DNA of 15,550 bases from Fodinibacter sp045807225 (GCA_045807225.1 JBJMHU010000216.1:1-15550), one strand, 5' to 3'; numbered from the stretch's first letter, positions 1 through 7,375 are shown. Translations and numbers: made by a program. The notes: generated by a model from the sequence alone, not told the origin.

Positions 1-54
1 AGTGCAGGCAACACGCCGACGGACCGATGGTGCTGCCCGCGTGTCGCCTGCACT
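1..54. repeat. Imperfect inverted repeat / long hairpin
   Basis: Bases 1-16 pair with bases 39-54: AGTGCAGGC at 1-9 matches GCCTGCACT at 46-54, there is one A-C mismatch at 10/45, and six more pairs follow (11-16 with 39-44). The loop is 22 bases. It lies about 80 bases downstream of the hrpA stop on the minus strand, so it may act as a terminator for that transcript, although there is no T-run beside it inside the window. The repeat starts exactly at the window edge, so the stem may extend further left. Confidence 0.5.
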
Positions 55-66
55 CGAGTGGCTGAC

Positions 67-151
67 GTCAGCCGGATGCCGCCACGGCCGTCAGCCGGAT
101 GCCGCCACCGGGCGTCCACCCGGCCCCCCGCGGTCAGCCGGATGCCGCCAC
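67..151. repeat. Three copies of a 19-base repeat over the hrpA 3' end
   Basis: The unit GTCAGCCGGATGCCGCCAC occurs exactly at 67-85, 90-108 and 133-151, with start-to-start spacing of 23 and 43 bases. The rightmost copy contains the hrpA stop codon and its last codons (read on the minus strand, VAASG-stop). The two other copies lie just past the gene end and repeat the same reading. A perfect 12-base palindrome, GCTGACGTCAGC, spans 61-72 and overlaps the leftmost copy. This looks like a local duplication of the gene tail by slippage; no function is evident. Confidence 0.75.
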
Positions 152-3100
152 CGCCGCGATGGCCGAGCGCACCCGCTTCTCGGAGACCGGGCCGGAGGTG
201 CCCAGCGACTGGGCGAACCGGCTGCCCCGCCGCTCCTCGACCATCCCGCCGAGGTCGGTCACCTCGGCCGCCGCCCGCCGGCTGGGCGGCAGCGACTCGA
301 GGAGGTCGGCGTAGGCGGCCTCCACGGCATCCACCTGCTCCTGGAGCACCGGCTCGCGCGGGTTGGTGGCGGCCCGCTCCAGGCGGTGCTGCATGGCCAG
401 CAGGTAACGCCGCACGTCACGCAGCCGGCCCACCCCGGTGGCCGCGACGAAACCCGGGCGCACGAGGCTGTCGAGCTGGGCGCGCACGTCGGCACGGGTG
501 GCAGAGGTCCGCGCTGAGGCCGCCCCCCGTTCCAGCGCCTCCAGGGTGCGGCGCACCTGGGCCGCGAGGGCGAGCACCGGCTCGACGGCCTCGACGACCA
601 CCAGCACGCGAGTGGCCGCGTGGGCGCGCACGGCGGCGAGCGCGGCGGCATACGCCTCCTCGGTGCGCACCTCCCCCGGCACGTGCTCGGCGACGATGGC
701 GTCGACAGCGGCGTCGAGGCAGTCCTGGAGCAGGGCCGGCACGGACCCGTGGGGGTTGTCCGCCAGCGCGAGCTTCTGGGCGTTGCTGAGCCGGGCGAGC
801 ACCCGCTTCCACGGTGCGGTCGTGTTGAGCAGGAGCAGGCGGCGCACGCCGCGACGGTGCCCGGCCTGCGCCGCGCCGCGGTCGGGCAGCACGCGCAGCG
901 CGACGCTGGCGCCCTCGTCGACCAGCGCCGGGTAGCCCTCCACGGTGAGGCCGCCGGAGCGCCCCTCGAAGGTCTCCGGCACGGTGCCGACCGACCACGT
1001 CGTCAGGCCAGTGCGCTCGAAGGAGGCGCCGGCCCTGGCCATCCCGGCCCGTACCGCACCACCGGCCGTGTCCCGCAGGGCGTCGAGGTCCTTGCCGCGG
1101 GCCACCACCCGCCCACCCGGGCCGTCGATGCTGAAGGTGATGCGCAGGTGGTCGGGGACGCGGGAGAGATCCCACTCCTCCGGGGGGATGCGGATGCCGG
1201 TGCGCTCGAAGAGCACCCGCGCCAGCTCGGCGGTGAGGGGGCCGCGGGCCGGGTCGGCCTCGGCGAGGGCGGCCATCGCGTGGTCGGGGGTCGGCACGAA
1301 GTGGCGCCGGGTTGCCTTCGGCAGCGACTTCAGCAGGGCGACCGCAAGGTCGTCGCGTAGGCCGGGCACCTGCCAGTCGAACCCTTCGGACGTCACCCGG
1401 TTGAGCACCGCCACCGGCACGTGCACGGTGACTCCGTCGGCCGCGGCGCCCGGGGAGAACTGGTAGGTGACGTCGAGGTCGAGGTCCCCCTGCCGCCAGG
1501 TGCGCGGGTAGTCGGCGGCCGAGACCTGCTCGCCGGCCGCCGAGGTGAGGTCGTGCTCGGTGAGGGTGAGCAGGTCGGGGCGTCGGCGCCGCTCCCCCCG
1601 CCACCAGCGGTCGAAGTGCCGTTCGGTGGGCACGTCGGGCGGGATGCGGGCGTCGTAGAACGCGAACAGCACCTCGTCGTCGACCACGATGTCGCGCCGT
1701 CGGGCCCGCTCCTCGAGGTCGGCGACCCGCGCGAGGGTGGCGGCATTGCGCTTCCAGAAGTCGTGGTGTGGCTGCCAGTCGCCCTCGACGAAGGCGGAGC
1801 GGATGAAGATCTCGCGGGCTGCCTCGGGGTCGATCCTGGCGAACTGGATGGTGCGGTCGGTGACGAGCGGCACCCCGTAGAGCGTGACCCGCTCGGTGGC
1901 GACGGCGGCCCCGGCGCGGCGGCTCCACCGCGGCTCGCTCACGGTGCGGGCCACGACGTGGGCGCCGACCTCCTCGGCCCACTCGGGCTCGATGGCGGCG
2001 TTGACCCGCGCCCAGAGCCGGCTCGTCTCGACCAGCTCGGCGGCCATCACCAGGTCGGGCTGCTTGCGGAAGAGCGCAGAGCCGGGGCTGATGCCGAAGC
2101 GCGCGCCGCGCGCCCCGGCATACTCGCGCTTGGCCTGGTCGCGCGCGCCGACGTGCGACAGCAGCCCGGCGAGCAGCGCCTTGTGGATGGTGTCCCAGTC
2201 CGGCTCGGCGTCGCGGGCCGAGGTCGCGACGTCGGGGTCGATGCGCACGGAACGGCACGCGGCTCGCAGCTGCGCGTGCAGGTCCTGCCACTCGCGGATG
2301 CGCAGGTAGTGCAGGAACTCGGCCTTGCACATGCGGCGAAACGCGCTGTGCGACAGCTCCTTCTGCTTCTCCTTGAGGTAGAGCCACAGCGTGTGCAAGG
2401 AGGCGAAGTCGGACCGCTCGTCCTTGAAGCGGGCGTGTGACTGGTCGGCCTGGGCCTCCTTGTCGACCGGTCGCTCGCGGGGGTCCTGGATGGACAGTGC
2501 CGCGACGACGACCAGCACCTCACGGGTGCAGCCCAGCCGCCCGGCCTCGATGACCATCCGCCCGAGCCGCGGGTCGAGCGGGAGACGGGCCAGGGTGCGC
2601 CCGGATGCCGTGAGCCGCCGGCCGCGGCCGCGATGTCGCCCGCGACCCGGCTCGTCCGTGACGAACGCGCCGAGCTCCTCGAGCAGCCGCACCCCGTCGG
2701 CGACCTGACGCTCGTCGGGTGGGTCGACGAAGGGGAAGCGCGAGACGTCCCCGAGCCCCAGTGAGGTCATCTGGAGGATCACGGCGGCGAGCGAGGTGCG
2801 CTGGATCTCGGGCTCGGTGAACTCGGGGCGCGCCTCGAAGTCCTCCTCGGAGTACAGCCGGATGCAGACGCCGGGGGCCACCCGGCCGCACCGGCCGGCA
2901 CGCTGCGCCGCGCTGGCCCGGCTGACCGGCTCGATGGGCAGGCGCTGCACCTTGGTGCGCTGGCTGTAGCGGGAGATGCGAGCGGTGCCGGTGTCGACCA
3001 CGTAGCCGATGCCGGGGACGGTCAGCGAGGTCTCCGCGACGTTGGTGGCGAGGATGATGCGCCGGCCGCCGCTGCGGTGGAAGACCCGGTGCTGCTCGGC

Positions 3101-3973
3101 GGCCGAGAGCCGGGCGAACAGCGGGAGCACCTCGGTGTTGGGCAGCTTCAGGGCGTTCAGGGCGTCGGCGGCGTCGCGGATCTCGCGCTCTCCGGAGAAG
3201 AAGGCCAGGATGTCGGTGGCCTCCGGGCTCGGCGGCGCCTCGGTCCACAGCTCCTCGACCGCGTCGACCACGCCGGCCACCTGGTCGCGCTCGGCGACGA
3301 CGTGCCGCCCGTCGGGGTGCAGCTCGACGAGCGGCCGGTAGCGCAGCTCGACCGGGAAGGTGCGCCCGGAGACCTCGATCACGGGCACGTCGCGCACCAC
3401 CTGGCCGCGCTCGTCGGTGGCGAAGTGGGTCGCGAACCGCACCGGGTCGATGGTCGCCGAGGTGACGACCACCTTCAGGTCGGGCCGCCGGGGCAGCAGC
3501 TGCTTGAGGTAACCCAGGATGAAGTCGATGTTGAGCGACCGCTCGTGCGCCTCGTCGATGATGATCGTGTCGTAGCGCCGCAGGTCACGGTCGCGCTGCA
3601 TCTCCGCGAGGAGAATGCCGTCGGTCATCACCTTCAGCCGGGTCACGTCGCTGCTGTGGTCGGTGAACCGCACCTGATAGCCCACCAGGTCGCCGAGCTC
3701 GACCTGCATCTCCTCGGCGATCCGCTCAGCGACCGAGCGGGCCGCGATCCGCCGAGGCTGGGTGTGGCCGATCTGCCCCGCTCCCCCACGACCGAGCTCG
3801 AGGCACATCTTGGGCAGCTGGGTCGTCTTGCCGGAACCGGTCTCACCGGCCACGACGACCACCTGGTGGTCGCGCAGCGCCGCCAGGATGTCGTCACGAC
3901 GCTCGACGACCGGCAGGTGCTCGGGATACCTCAACCGGGCAGGGTCGACGACGTCGACGGGCTGGTCGGGCAT
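134..3973 (-). CDS. hrpA: ATP-dependent RNA helicase HrpA (DEAH box)
   Basis: Cytosolic 3'-5' DEAH-family RNA helicase of 1279 residues, close to the roughly 1300 of E. coli HrpA, which has been reported to rescue collided ribosomes. Visible motifs: Walker A GETGSGKT (43-50), DEAH (140-143) followed by ERS, SAT (172-174), and motif VI QRAGRCGR (357-364). These make up two RecA-like domains, followed by helicase-associated HA2 and OB-fold regions. The long C-terminal half matches the layout of HrpA with its DUF3418 region. I chose the ATG at 3973 because the protein then begins just before the conserved core and a -10-like TATCCT (3981-3986) ends seven bases upstream, suggesting a leaderless mRNA; there is no Shine-Dalgarno sequence. 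A GTG or ATG further upstream (to 4027) would only add a non-conserved stretch. It is a stand-alone gene, 108 bases after the gene at 4082-5299. Family assignment is very secure. Confidence 0.97.
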   Translation of the reverse strand: MPDQPVDVVDPARLRYPEHLPVVERRDDILAALRDHQVVVVAGETGSGKTTQLPKMCLELGRGGAGQIGHTQPRRIAARSVAERIAEEMQVELGDLVGYQVRFTDHSSDVTRLKVMTDGILLAEMQRDRDLRRYDTIIIDEAHERSLNIDFILGYLKQLLPRRPDLKVVVTSATIDPVRFATHFATDERGQVVRDVPVIEVSGRTFPVELRYRPLVELHPDGRHVVAERDQVAGVVDAVEELWTEAPPSPEATDILAFFSGEREIRDAADALNALKLPNTEVLPLFARLSAAEQHRVFHRSGGRRIILATNVAETSLTVPGIGYVVDTGTARISRYSQRTKVQRLPIEPVSRASAAQRAGRCGRVAPGVCIRLYSEEDFEARPEFTEPEIQRTSLAAVILQMTSLGLGDVSRFPFVDPPDERQVADGVRLLEELGAFVTDEPGRGRHRGRGRRLTASGRTLARLPLDPRLGRMVIEAGRLGCTREVLVVVAALSIQDPRERPVDKEAQADQSHARFKDERSDFASLHTLWLYLKEKQKELSHSAFRRMCKAEFLHYLRIREWQDLHAQLRAACRSVRIDPDVATSARDAEPDWDTIHKALLAGLLSHVGARDQAKREYAGARGARFGISPGSALFRKQPDLVMAAELVETSRLWARVNAAIEPEWAEEVGAHVVARTVSEPRWSRRAGAAVATERVTLYGVPLVTDRTIQFARIDPEAAREIFIRSAFVEGDWQPHHDFWKRNAATLARVADLEERARRRDIVVDDEVLFAFYDARIPPDVPTERHFDRWWRGERRRRPDLLTLTEHDLTSAAGEQVSAADYPRTWRQGDLDLDVTYQFSPGAAADGVTVHVPVAVLNRVTSEGFDWQVPGLRDDLAVALLKSLPKATRRHFVPTPDHAMAALAEADPARGPLTAELARVLFERTGIRIPPEEWDLSRVPDHLRITFSIDGPGGRVVARGKDLDALRDTAGGAVRAGMARAGASFERTGLTTWSVGTVPETFEGRSGGLTVEGYPALVDEGASVALRVLPDRGAAQAGHRRGVRRLLLLNTTAPWKRVLARLSNAQKLALADNPHGSVPALLQDCLDAAVDAIVAEHVPGEVRTEEAYAAALAAVRAHAATRVLVVVEAVEPVLALAAQVRRTLEALERGAASARTSATRADVRAQLDSLVRPGFVAATGVGRLRDVRRYLLAMQHRLERAATNPREPVLQEQVDAVEAAYADLLESLPPSRRAAAEVTDLGGMVEERRGSRFAQSLGTSGPVSEKRVRSAIAAVAASG

Positions 3974-3980
3974 GGCGCCA

Positions 3981-3986
3981 AGGATA
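3981..3986 (-). promoter_or_regulatory. -10 element (TATCCT) of a leaderless hrpA promoter
   Basis: On the minus strand TATCCT is followed by seven bases and then the hrpA ATG (3973). That places the expected transcription start on the A of ATG. No convincing -35 hexamer is seen at 17-18 bases, which is common in actinobacteria. This is inference from motif and spacing only. Confidence 0.45.
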
Positions 3987-4081
3987 GGTCGGGCCGGCGC
4001 AGCACCCGACCGGTTGACGGCCGCCACCGACCGCTGGTGCCCGCGCCAGGTCGGACGTGGTGGGCTGCGCTGCCCGTCAGC

Positions 4082-5299
4082 TCACCGCACATTCCCACCC
4101 CCCTCGGTGGTCTCGGTGCGAGGCTTGAGGGTCTTGCTCGTCACCAGGAGCGTGGTGCCTGCGGCGTACATCCGCTGCGCCTGCGGGCCGTTGGCCGTCG
4201 CGAGCCGCCAGTCGTCGAGGAAGGCCCGGTCGGCCCGCTGACGGACGGCGGTGTTCACTCCCAGTGCAGCCCGGCGCGCCCCCGACCTGAGCTGGACCGT
4301 CATCGCCGGGATCGTCAGCCCGGCCCCGGAGCCGCCGCCGGCCGGCGACCTCGGCGCCGGGCCACCGACGAGAGAGCTGGCCGTGCCACGCGCCGGGGGC
4401 ACGCGGAACGACGCTCGCAGCGCGTCTCGTCGGGCCCGGGCCTCCTGCACCGCACCGCGAGCCACCCGTTGCGCCGCGGTCAGCCGGCTCGTGGACACCA
4501 CTCCGTCGGCTGTGCGGCGCGCACCGAGGGTGGCACCGTTGCGCAGCACCCCGCCCAGGGCGCCGGTGGCGGCGAGCGCAGCATCCGTCGCGAGCTGCCT
4601 CCCATCGCCTTCTCCGTAGGCGACGAGCAGGGCCGTGTCAGCGGCCACGGCAACGGGGGCGGCCACCGCGACCACCGGCTTCAGCTCGGGAACCACGGTC
4701 GCGAGCGGTTCCAGAGACGCCACGGCCTGCCCAGCACCGCTCAGGCCCACCAGCACCCGGTAGGGCAGACCGTCGGCGAGCCCGTCGAGGGTCAGCGACC
4801 GCAGGATCGCCGCACAGCGAGCGTCGGCCTCCCGGAACCGCTCAGCCGCCGCAGCGTGGCGCGCCCGCGCCCCCTGCTGCACCTCCACCTGCTCGACCTG
4901 TAGGTGGCGGACCACGAGCAGGTCGGGGTCGTCGTCCGGCCGGCCGGCCGCACACAGGGCCACCGCACGGTCCTCGAGCACGAGGTACGCGTGCTCCGAC
5001 TCGTCGAGGTCGAGCACCGCGGCCCCCACCACGACCTGCGCCTCCGCCATCGCGTCGGCGAGCGCCCGCAGCGGCGCCGAGGACCCACCGAGACGGGTGG
5101 CGACGGCATCCAGCACGGGGGCGACCTCACGAAGCCGCGCCCCGAAGGCGTCACCGGCCGGGCCGTCCCAGGTGGCGCCGTCGCGCAGCCGCGCCAGCAC
5201 CCCGGCGAGCGCGGACAGCCGCTGGGCCGTGCCGGTGAGGCGATCGGCCAACAAGCGGACCGCAGCCGGATCGCCGGGCAGGGGCGGCAGTCCGCTCAC
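4082..5299 (-). CDS. WXG-type N-terminus protein, putative type VII secretion substrate
   Basis: This 405-residue protein has a helical N-terminal region (about 1-110) that resembles type VII secretion signal domains: GDPAAVRLLADRL near 9-21, then the helix turn TWDGPAGDAF (W44-D-G46), which gives the WXG signature. A longer helical segment (130-170), a hydrophobic Ala/Val-rich stretch (205-228), an Arg/Ala-rich helix (270-300), a Gly/Pro/Ser-rich linker (301-330) and a basic C-terminal region follow. I recognise no toxin fold or catalytic motif in the C-terminal half, and no classical signal peptide. The GTG start at 5299 is set by the 4-base GTGA overlap with the upstream stop (TGA at 5298-5296) and by a G-rich ribosome binding site (GGGGGG) just before it; translation is probably coupled. 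An open frame continues to 5425 but would overlap the upstream gene heavily. No immunity gene follows; hrpA is next. The secretion role is inference. Confidence 0.7.
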   Translation of the reverse strand: MSGLPPLPGDPAAVRLLADRLTGTAQRLSALAGVLARLRDGATWDGPAGDAFGARLREVAPVLDAVATRLGGSSAPLRALADAMAEAQVVVGAAVLDLDESEHAYLVLEDRAVALCAAGRPDDDPDLLVVRHLQVEQVEVQQGARARHAAAAERFREADARCAAILRSLTLDGLADGLPYRVLVGLSGAGQAVASLEPLATVVPELKPVVAVAAPVAVAADTALLVAYGEGDGRQLATDAALAATGALGGVLRNGATLGARRTADGVVSTSRLTAAQRVARGAVQEARARRDALRASFRVPPARGTASSLVGGPAPRSPAGGGSGAGLTIPAMTVQLRSGARRAALGVNTAVRQRADRAFLDDWRLATANGPQAQRMYAAGTTLLVTSKTLKPRTETTEGGGNVR

Positions 5300-5583
5300 C
5301 AGGACCCCCCGAAGAGCGAGCGCGAGACTCCGGCCTCGGTGTCGAGGTAGAGCGACCCGGCGTCGACCGCTGCGCCCCCGAGCCCGGCCAGGCACTCTCC
5401 GAGAGCCAGGCGCATGTGCCGCCACCCGCCGAGCAGCTCCTCGACAGCCGGACCGGCCTCACCCGGGCCCAGCGCCCACCGGTCGGCGGCGGGATCGCCC
5501 ATGTCGAGGAGGTCGGCCCCGGTCTCGGCGAGGGCGACCCCCAGCTCGGCCACCTCGGCGGCGTTGACGCGGATCATCGTCAT
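5296..5583 (-). CDS. EspC-like small type VII secretion protein
   Basis: This 95-residue, mostly helical protein begins MTMIRVNAAEVAEL, has W54 in LGGWRHM in the middle turn, and ends with GSLYLDTEAGVSRSLFGG. The C-terminal helix carries Y79-x-x-x-E83, the YxxxD/E pattern that serves as a general secretion signal in mycobacterial ESX substrates. Length, helix-turn-helix layout and tail resemble EspC/WXG100 proteins, which are exported as helical hairpins, often as heterodimers. The natural partner here is the translationally coupled WXG-type protein just downstream (GTGA overlap). I took the ATG at 5583 because TAGCGT (5590-5595) ends six bases before it, fitting a leaderless start; an ATG at 5577 with GGGG eight bases upstream is the alternative and removes two residues. 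No ESX core gene (EccC ATPase, mycosin) lies in the window, so the machinery must be elsewhere if it exists. The gene is probable; its function is inferred. Confidence 0.68.
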   Translation of the reverse strand: MTMIRVNAAEVAELGVALAETGADLLDMGDPAADRWALGPGEAGPAVEELLGGWRHMRLALGECLAGLGGAAVDAGSLYLDTEAGVSRSLFGGSW

Positions 5584-5589
5584 GGCCCC

Positions 5590-5595
5590 ACGCTA
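5590..5595 (-). promoter_or_regulatory. -10 element (TAGCGT) for the secretion-type gene pair
   Basis: TAGCGT on the minus strand is followed by six bases and the ATG at 5583, the geometry of a leaderless actinobacterial promoter. The -35 region is not recognisable. A TTATCCACA box (5623-5631) lies 27 bases upstream of this element. Confidence 0.4.
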
Positions 5596-5622
5596 GGCAT
5601 CGACGGCGACACCGCTGCGGAG

Positions 5623-5631
5623 TTATCCACA
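5623..5631 (+). promoter_or_regulatory. DnaA-box-like site TTATCCACA
   Basis: This is a perfect match to the bacterial DnaA-box consensus TTATNCACA. It sits in the leader region of the secretion-type gene pair, between that pair and the metY terminator hairpins. A second perfect copy lies at 14990-14998 in the opposite orientation. Single boxes of this type outside oriC can titrate DnaA or regulate a neighbouring promoter; which applies here cannot be told. Confidence 0.45.
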
Positions 5632-5671
5632 GGCCATCGGCCGCCGGCCGCGAGGGATCGGCAGACGCAAG

Positions 5672-5705
5672 GACCGGCCGCCCCCGGCACCGGGGACGGC
5701 CGGTC
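5672..5705. terminator. Strong hairpin downstream of metY
   Basis: GACCGGCCG (5672-5680) pairs perfectly with CGGCCGGTC (5697-5705). Inside, after one C-A mismatch, CCCCGG (5682-5687) faces CCGGGG (5690-5695), giving an almost continuous stem with a tiny loop. It lies 45-78 bases past the metY stop (minus strand). There is no T-run, as is usual for actinobacterial terminators, so it could work in either direction. Confidence 0.6.
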
Positions 5706-5710
5706 GCGGA

Positions 5711-5729
5711 CCGGGCGGGTGACGCCCGG
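5711..5729. terminator. Second hairpin downstream of metY
   Basis: CCGGGCG (5711-5717) pairs perfectly with CGCCCGG (5723-5729) around the loop GGTGA. It starts 21 bases beyond the metY stop and is followed on the minus strand by the larger hairpin at 5672-5705. Together they look like a tandem terminator isolating metY from the next unit. Confidence 0.5.
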
Positions 5730-5749
5730 ACGGGGCGGACCGCAGTCTG

Positions 5750-7144
5750 CTAGACCGCCGCGCCGGCTCCGGCGAGGTCGGCCGGCTGCTCGAGGCCGAG
5801 GCCCTCGTCGGAGGACCCCTCTCCGGACCCACCCGCGGCCGTGAACCCGGCGTCGAGGTCGGCGATGATGTCCTGGATCGACTCGATCCCGACCGCGAGG
5901 CGCACCAGGCCGGGCGTGACGCCCGCTGCGAGCCGGTCCTCGTCGCCACCCTGGCTGTGCGTCGTGGATGCCGGGTGGATCGCCAGCGAGCGCACGTCAC
6001 CGATGTTGGCGACGTGGCTGTGCAGCGACAGGCCCTCGACGAAGCGCTGCCCCGCCTCGAGCCCGCCGGCGATCTCGAAGGCGAGCACCGCACCGGCACC
6101 CTTCGGCGCGTACTTGTCGGCATTCGCCTTGCTGGGGCTGCTGTCGAGCGAGGCCCAGCGCACCGACTCCACCTGCGGGTGTGCCTCGAGGTACTCCGCC
6201 ACCACCCGTGCGTTGGACACGTGCCGCTCGACGCGCAGGCTGAGCGTCTCGACGCCCTGCGCGATGAGGAACGCGTTGAACGGCGAGATCGCCGAGCCGA
6301 GGTCGCGCAGCAGCTGCACACGTGCCTTGAGGATGTACGCGAGGTTCGCCCCGAGCGCCCCGCCCACACCGAGGTCGCGGGCGAACACCAGCCCGTGGTA
6401 GCTCTCCTCGGGCGTGTTGTAGTTCGGGTACTTCTCCGGGTCCTGGCCGTAGTCGAAGGTGCCGCCGTCGACGATGACGCCGGCGATCGAGGTGCCGTGG
6501 CCGCCGAGGTACTTCGTCGCCGAGTGGATGACCACGTCGGCACCGTGCTCGAGCGGGCGGATCAGGTAGGGCGTCGCGATCGTGTTGTCGACGACGAGGG
6601 GCACCCCCGCCTCGTGGGCCACACCGGCCACCCCCGCGATGTCGAGCACGATCGCCTTGGGGTTGGCGATCGTCTCGGCGAAGAGCGCCTTGGTGTTGGG
6701 GCGCACCGCCGCACGCCAGGCCTCGAGGTCGTCCTGGTCCTCGACGAAGGTGACGTCGATGCCGAGCTTCTTGAAGGTGTACTTGAGCAGGTTCACGGTG
6801 CCGCCGTAGAGCGCGCTGCTCGAGACGATGTGGTCACCGGCCTCGGCGATGTTGAGCAGGCCGATCGTGGTGGCGGCCTGCCCGGACGCCACGAGCAGGG
6901 CCGCGAGGCCCCCCTCGAGCGCGGCGATCCGCTGCTCCACGGCATCCTGGGTCGGGTTCATGATCCGGGTGTAGATGTTCCCGAACTCCTTGAGCGCGAA
7001 CAGGTTCGCCGCGTGCGCGGTGTCGTTGAAGACGTAGGACGTCGTCTGGTAGATCGGCAGGGCCCGGGCGCCGGTGGCGCTGTCGGGCACCTGTCCGGCG
7101 TGGACCTGCGTGGTCTCGAAGCCCCACTGCGAGGGGTCGGTCAT
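5750..7144 (-). CDS. metY: O-acetylhomoserine sulfhydrylase (PLP-dependent)
   Basis: This enzyme makes homocysteine from O-acetylhomoserine and sulfide in the cytosol, the direct sulfhydrylation step of methionine synthesis. The 464-residue product shows the Cys/Met-metabolism PLP fold: YQTTSYVF near 32-39, NPTQDAVEQRIAALEGG (63-79), SGQAA (87-91), the aspartate of VVDNT (183-188), and the Schiff-base lysine K211 in HSATKYLGGH. The ATG at 7144 has a good ribosome binding site (AGGGAG, six bases away) and the typical family start DPSQWGFETTQVHAGQ. A SAM-IV riboswitch and a clear promoter lie in the leader, so high S-adenosylmethionine should shut the gene off. The last 25-30 residues (Gly/Ser/Glu/Ala-rich) extend past the usual family end near DIIADLDAGF. 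The acetyltransferase metX, often downstream of metY in actinobacteria, is absent here; the next gene is the unrelated secretion-type pair. Confidence 0.95.
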   Translation of the reverse strand: MTDPSQWGFETTQVHAGQVPDSATGARALPIYQTTSYVFNDTAHAANLFALKEFGNIYTRIMNPTQDAVEQRIAALEGGLAALLVASGQAATTIGLLNIAEAGDHIVSSSALYGGTVNLLKYTFKKLGIDVTFVEDQDDLEAWRAAVRPNTKALFAETIANPKAIVLDIAGVAGVAHEAGVPLVVDNTIATPYLIRPLEHGADVVIHSATKYLGGHGTSIAGVIVDGGTFDYGQDPEKYPNYNTPEESYHGLVFARDLGVGGALGANLAYILKARVQLLRDLGSAISPFNAFLIAQGVETLSLRVERHVSNARVVAEYLEAHPQVESVRWASLDSSPSKANADKYAPKGAGAVLAFEIAGGLEAGQRFVEGLSLHSHVANIGDVRSLAIHPASTTHSQGGDEDRLAAGVTPGLVRLAVGIESIQDIIADLDAGFTAAGGSGEGSSDEGLGLEQPADLAGAGAAV

Positions 7145-7168
7145 CGGTGTCTCCCTGTGTTCTGGTGC

Positions 7169-7188
7169 GCCGGGAGGAACCACCCGGC
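7169..7188 (-). promoter_or_regulatory. Expression-platform hairpin of the metY leader
   Basis: On the minus strand GCCGGG (7188-7183) pairs with CCCGGC (7174-7169) around an 8-base loop, 13 bases before the metY ribosome binding site. The bases CTCCC (7176-7172), shared between loop and 3' arm, are complementary to GGGAG of the ribosome binding site (7155-7151). The two pairings exclude each other, so this could be a translational on/off switch driven by the aptamer upstream. No T-run follows, which argues against a simple intrinsic terminator. Confidence 0.45.
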
Positions 7189-7224
7189 ACACGTCATACG
7201 TGGCCTGCGGGGCTACCGGAAATA

Positions 7225-7338
7225 GTCCCGCGCTTGCGCCCGGCGGATGCCGTGCGCCAGGTCTTCACCCGGGGCACCCCACCGCGGTTGGAGGGTTGCC
7301 GGCCAGCGAGCCGGGGCTTGTCGCTGACACTCATGACC
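7225..7338 (-). ncRNA. SAM-IV riboswitch aptamer upstream of metY
   Basis: Read on the minus strand from 7338, the leader begins GGTCATGAGTG, continues through CAAGCCCCGGCT, GCTGGCCGGCAACCCTCC and CGCGGTGGGGTGCCCCGGG, and closes with GACC (7263-7260), which pairs with the opening GGTC (7338-7335) as P1. It then runs into a distal hairpin region ending GCGCAAGCGCGGG. This follows, nearly base for base, the actinobacterial SAM-IV aptamer I recall from Mycobacterium, including the extra 3' domain that separates SAM-IV from SAM-I. The class binds S-adenosylmethionine and represses methionine and sulfur genes; its place directly in front of metY fits. The related SAM-I/IV variant class is the main alternative. 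Confidence 0.92.
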
Positions 7339-7345
7339 TGCCGCG

Positions 7346-7375
7346 AATATACAGAAGCGTCGGGATGCCGGTCAC
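7346..7375 (-). promoter_or_regulatory. metY promoter (-35 GTGACC/TGACCG, -10 TATATT)
   Basis: On the minus strand TGACCG (7374-7369) is separated by 17 bases from TATATT (7351-7346); read as GTGACC the spacer is 18. The -10 box is preceded by TG. Transcription would start about seven bases later, at 7339-7340, right at the first base of the SAM-IV aptamer. That agreement supports both calls. This AT-rich -10 stands out in an otherwise very GC-rich window. Confidence 0.75.

Noticed and set aside
67..151. Possible CRISPR array from three 19-base repeats
   Set aside because: Spacing is uneven (23 and 43 bases), spacers are 4 and 24 bases, one repeat is coding, and no cas gene is present.
3077..4903. 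A 608-codon open frame on the plus strand antisense to hrpA and the WXG-type gene
   Set aside because: It runs across two well-supported minus-strand genes and their gap, with Asp/Gly/His/Arg-rich low-complexity translation typical of the antisense frame in GC-rich DNA; no family motif.
4082..5299. Polymorphic toxin with an immunity gene
   Set aside because: The C-terminal region shows no known nuclease, ADP-ribosyltransferase or NADase motif, and no small immunity-like gene follows; the next gene is hrpA.
5957..7225. A 422-codon plus-strand open frame over metY
   Set aside because: Antisense shadow of metY and its riboswitch leader; Arg/Val/Glu-rich with no recognisable domain.
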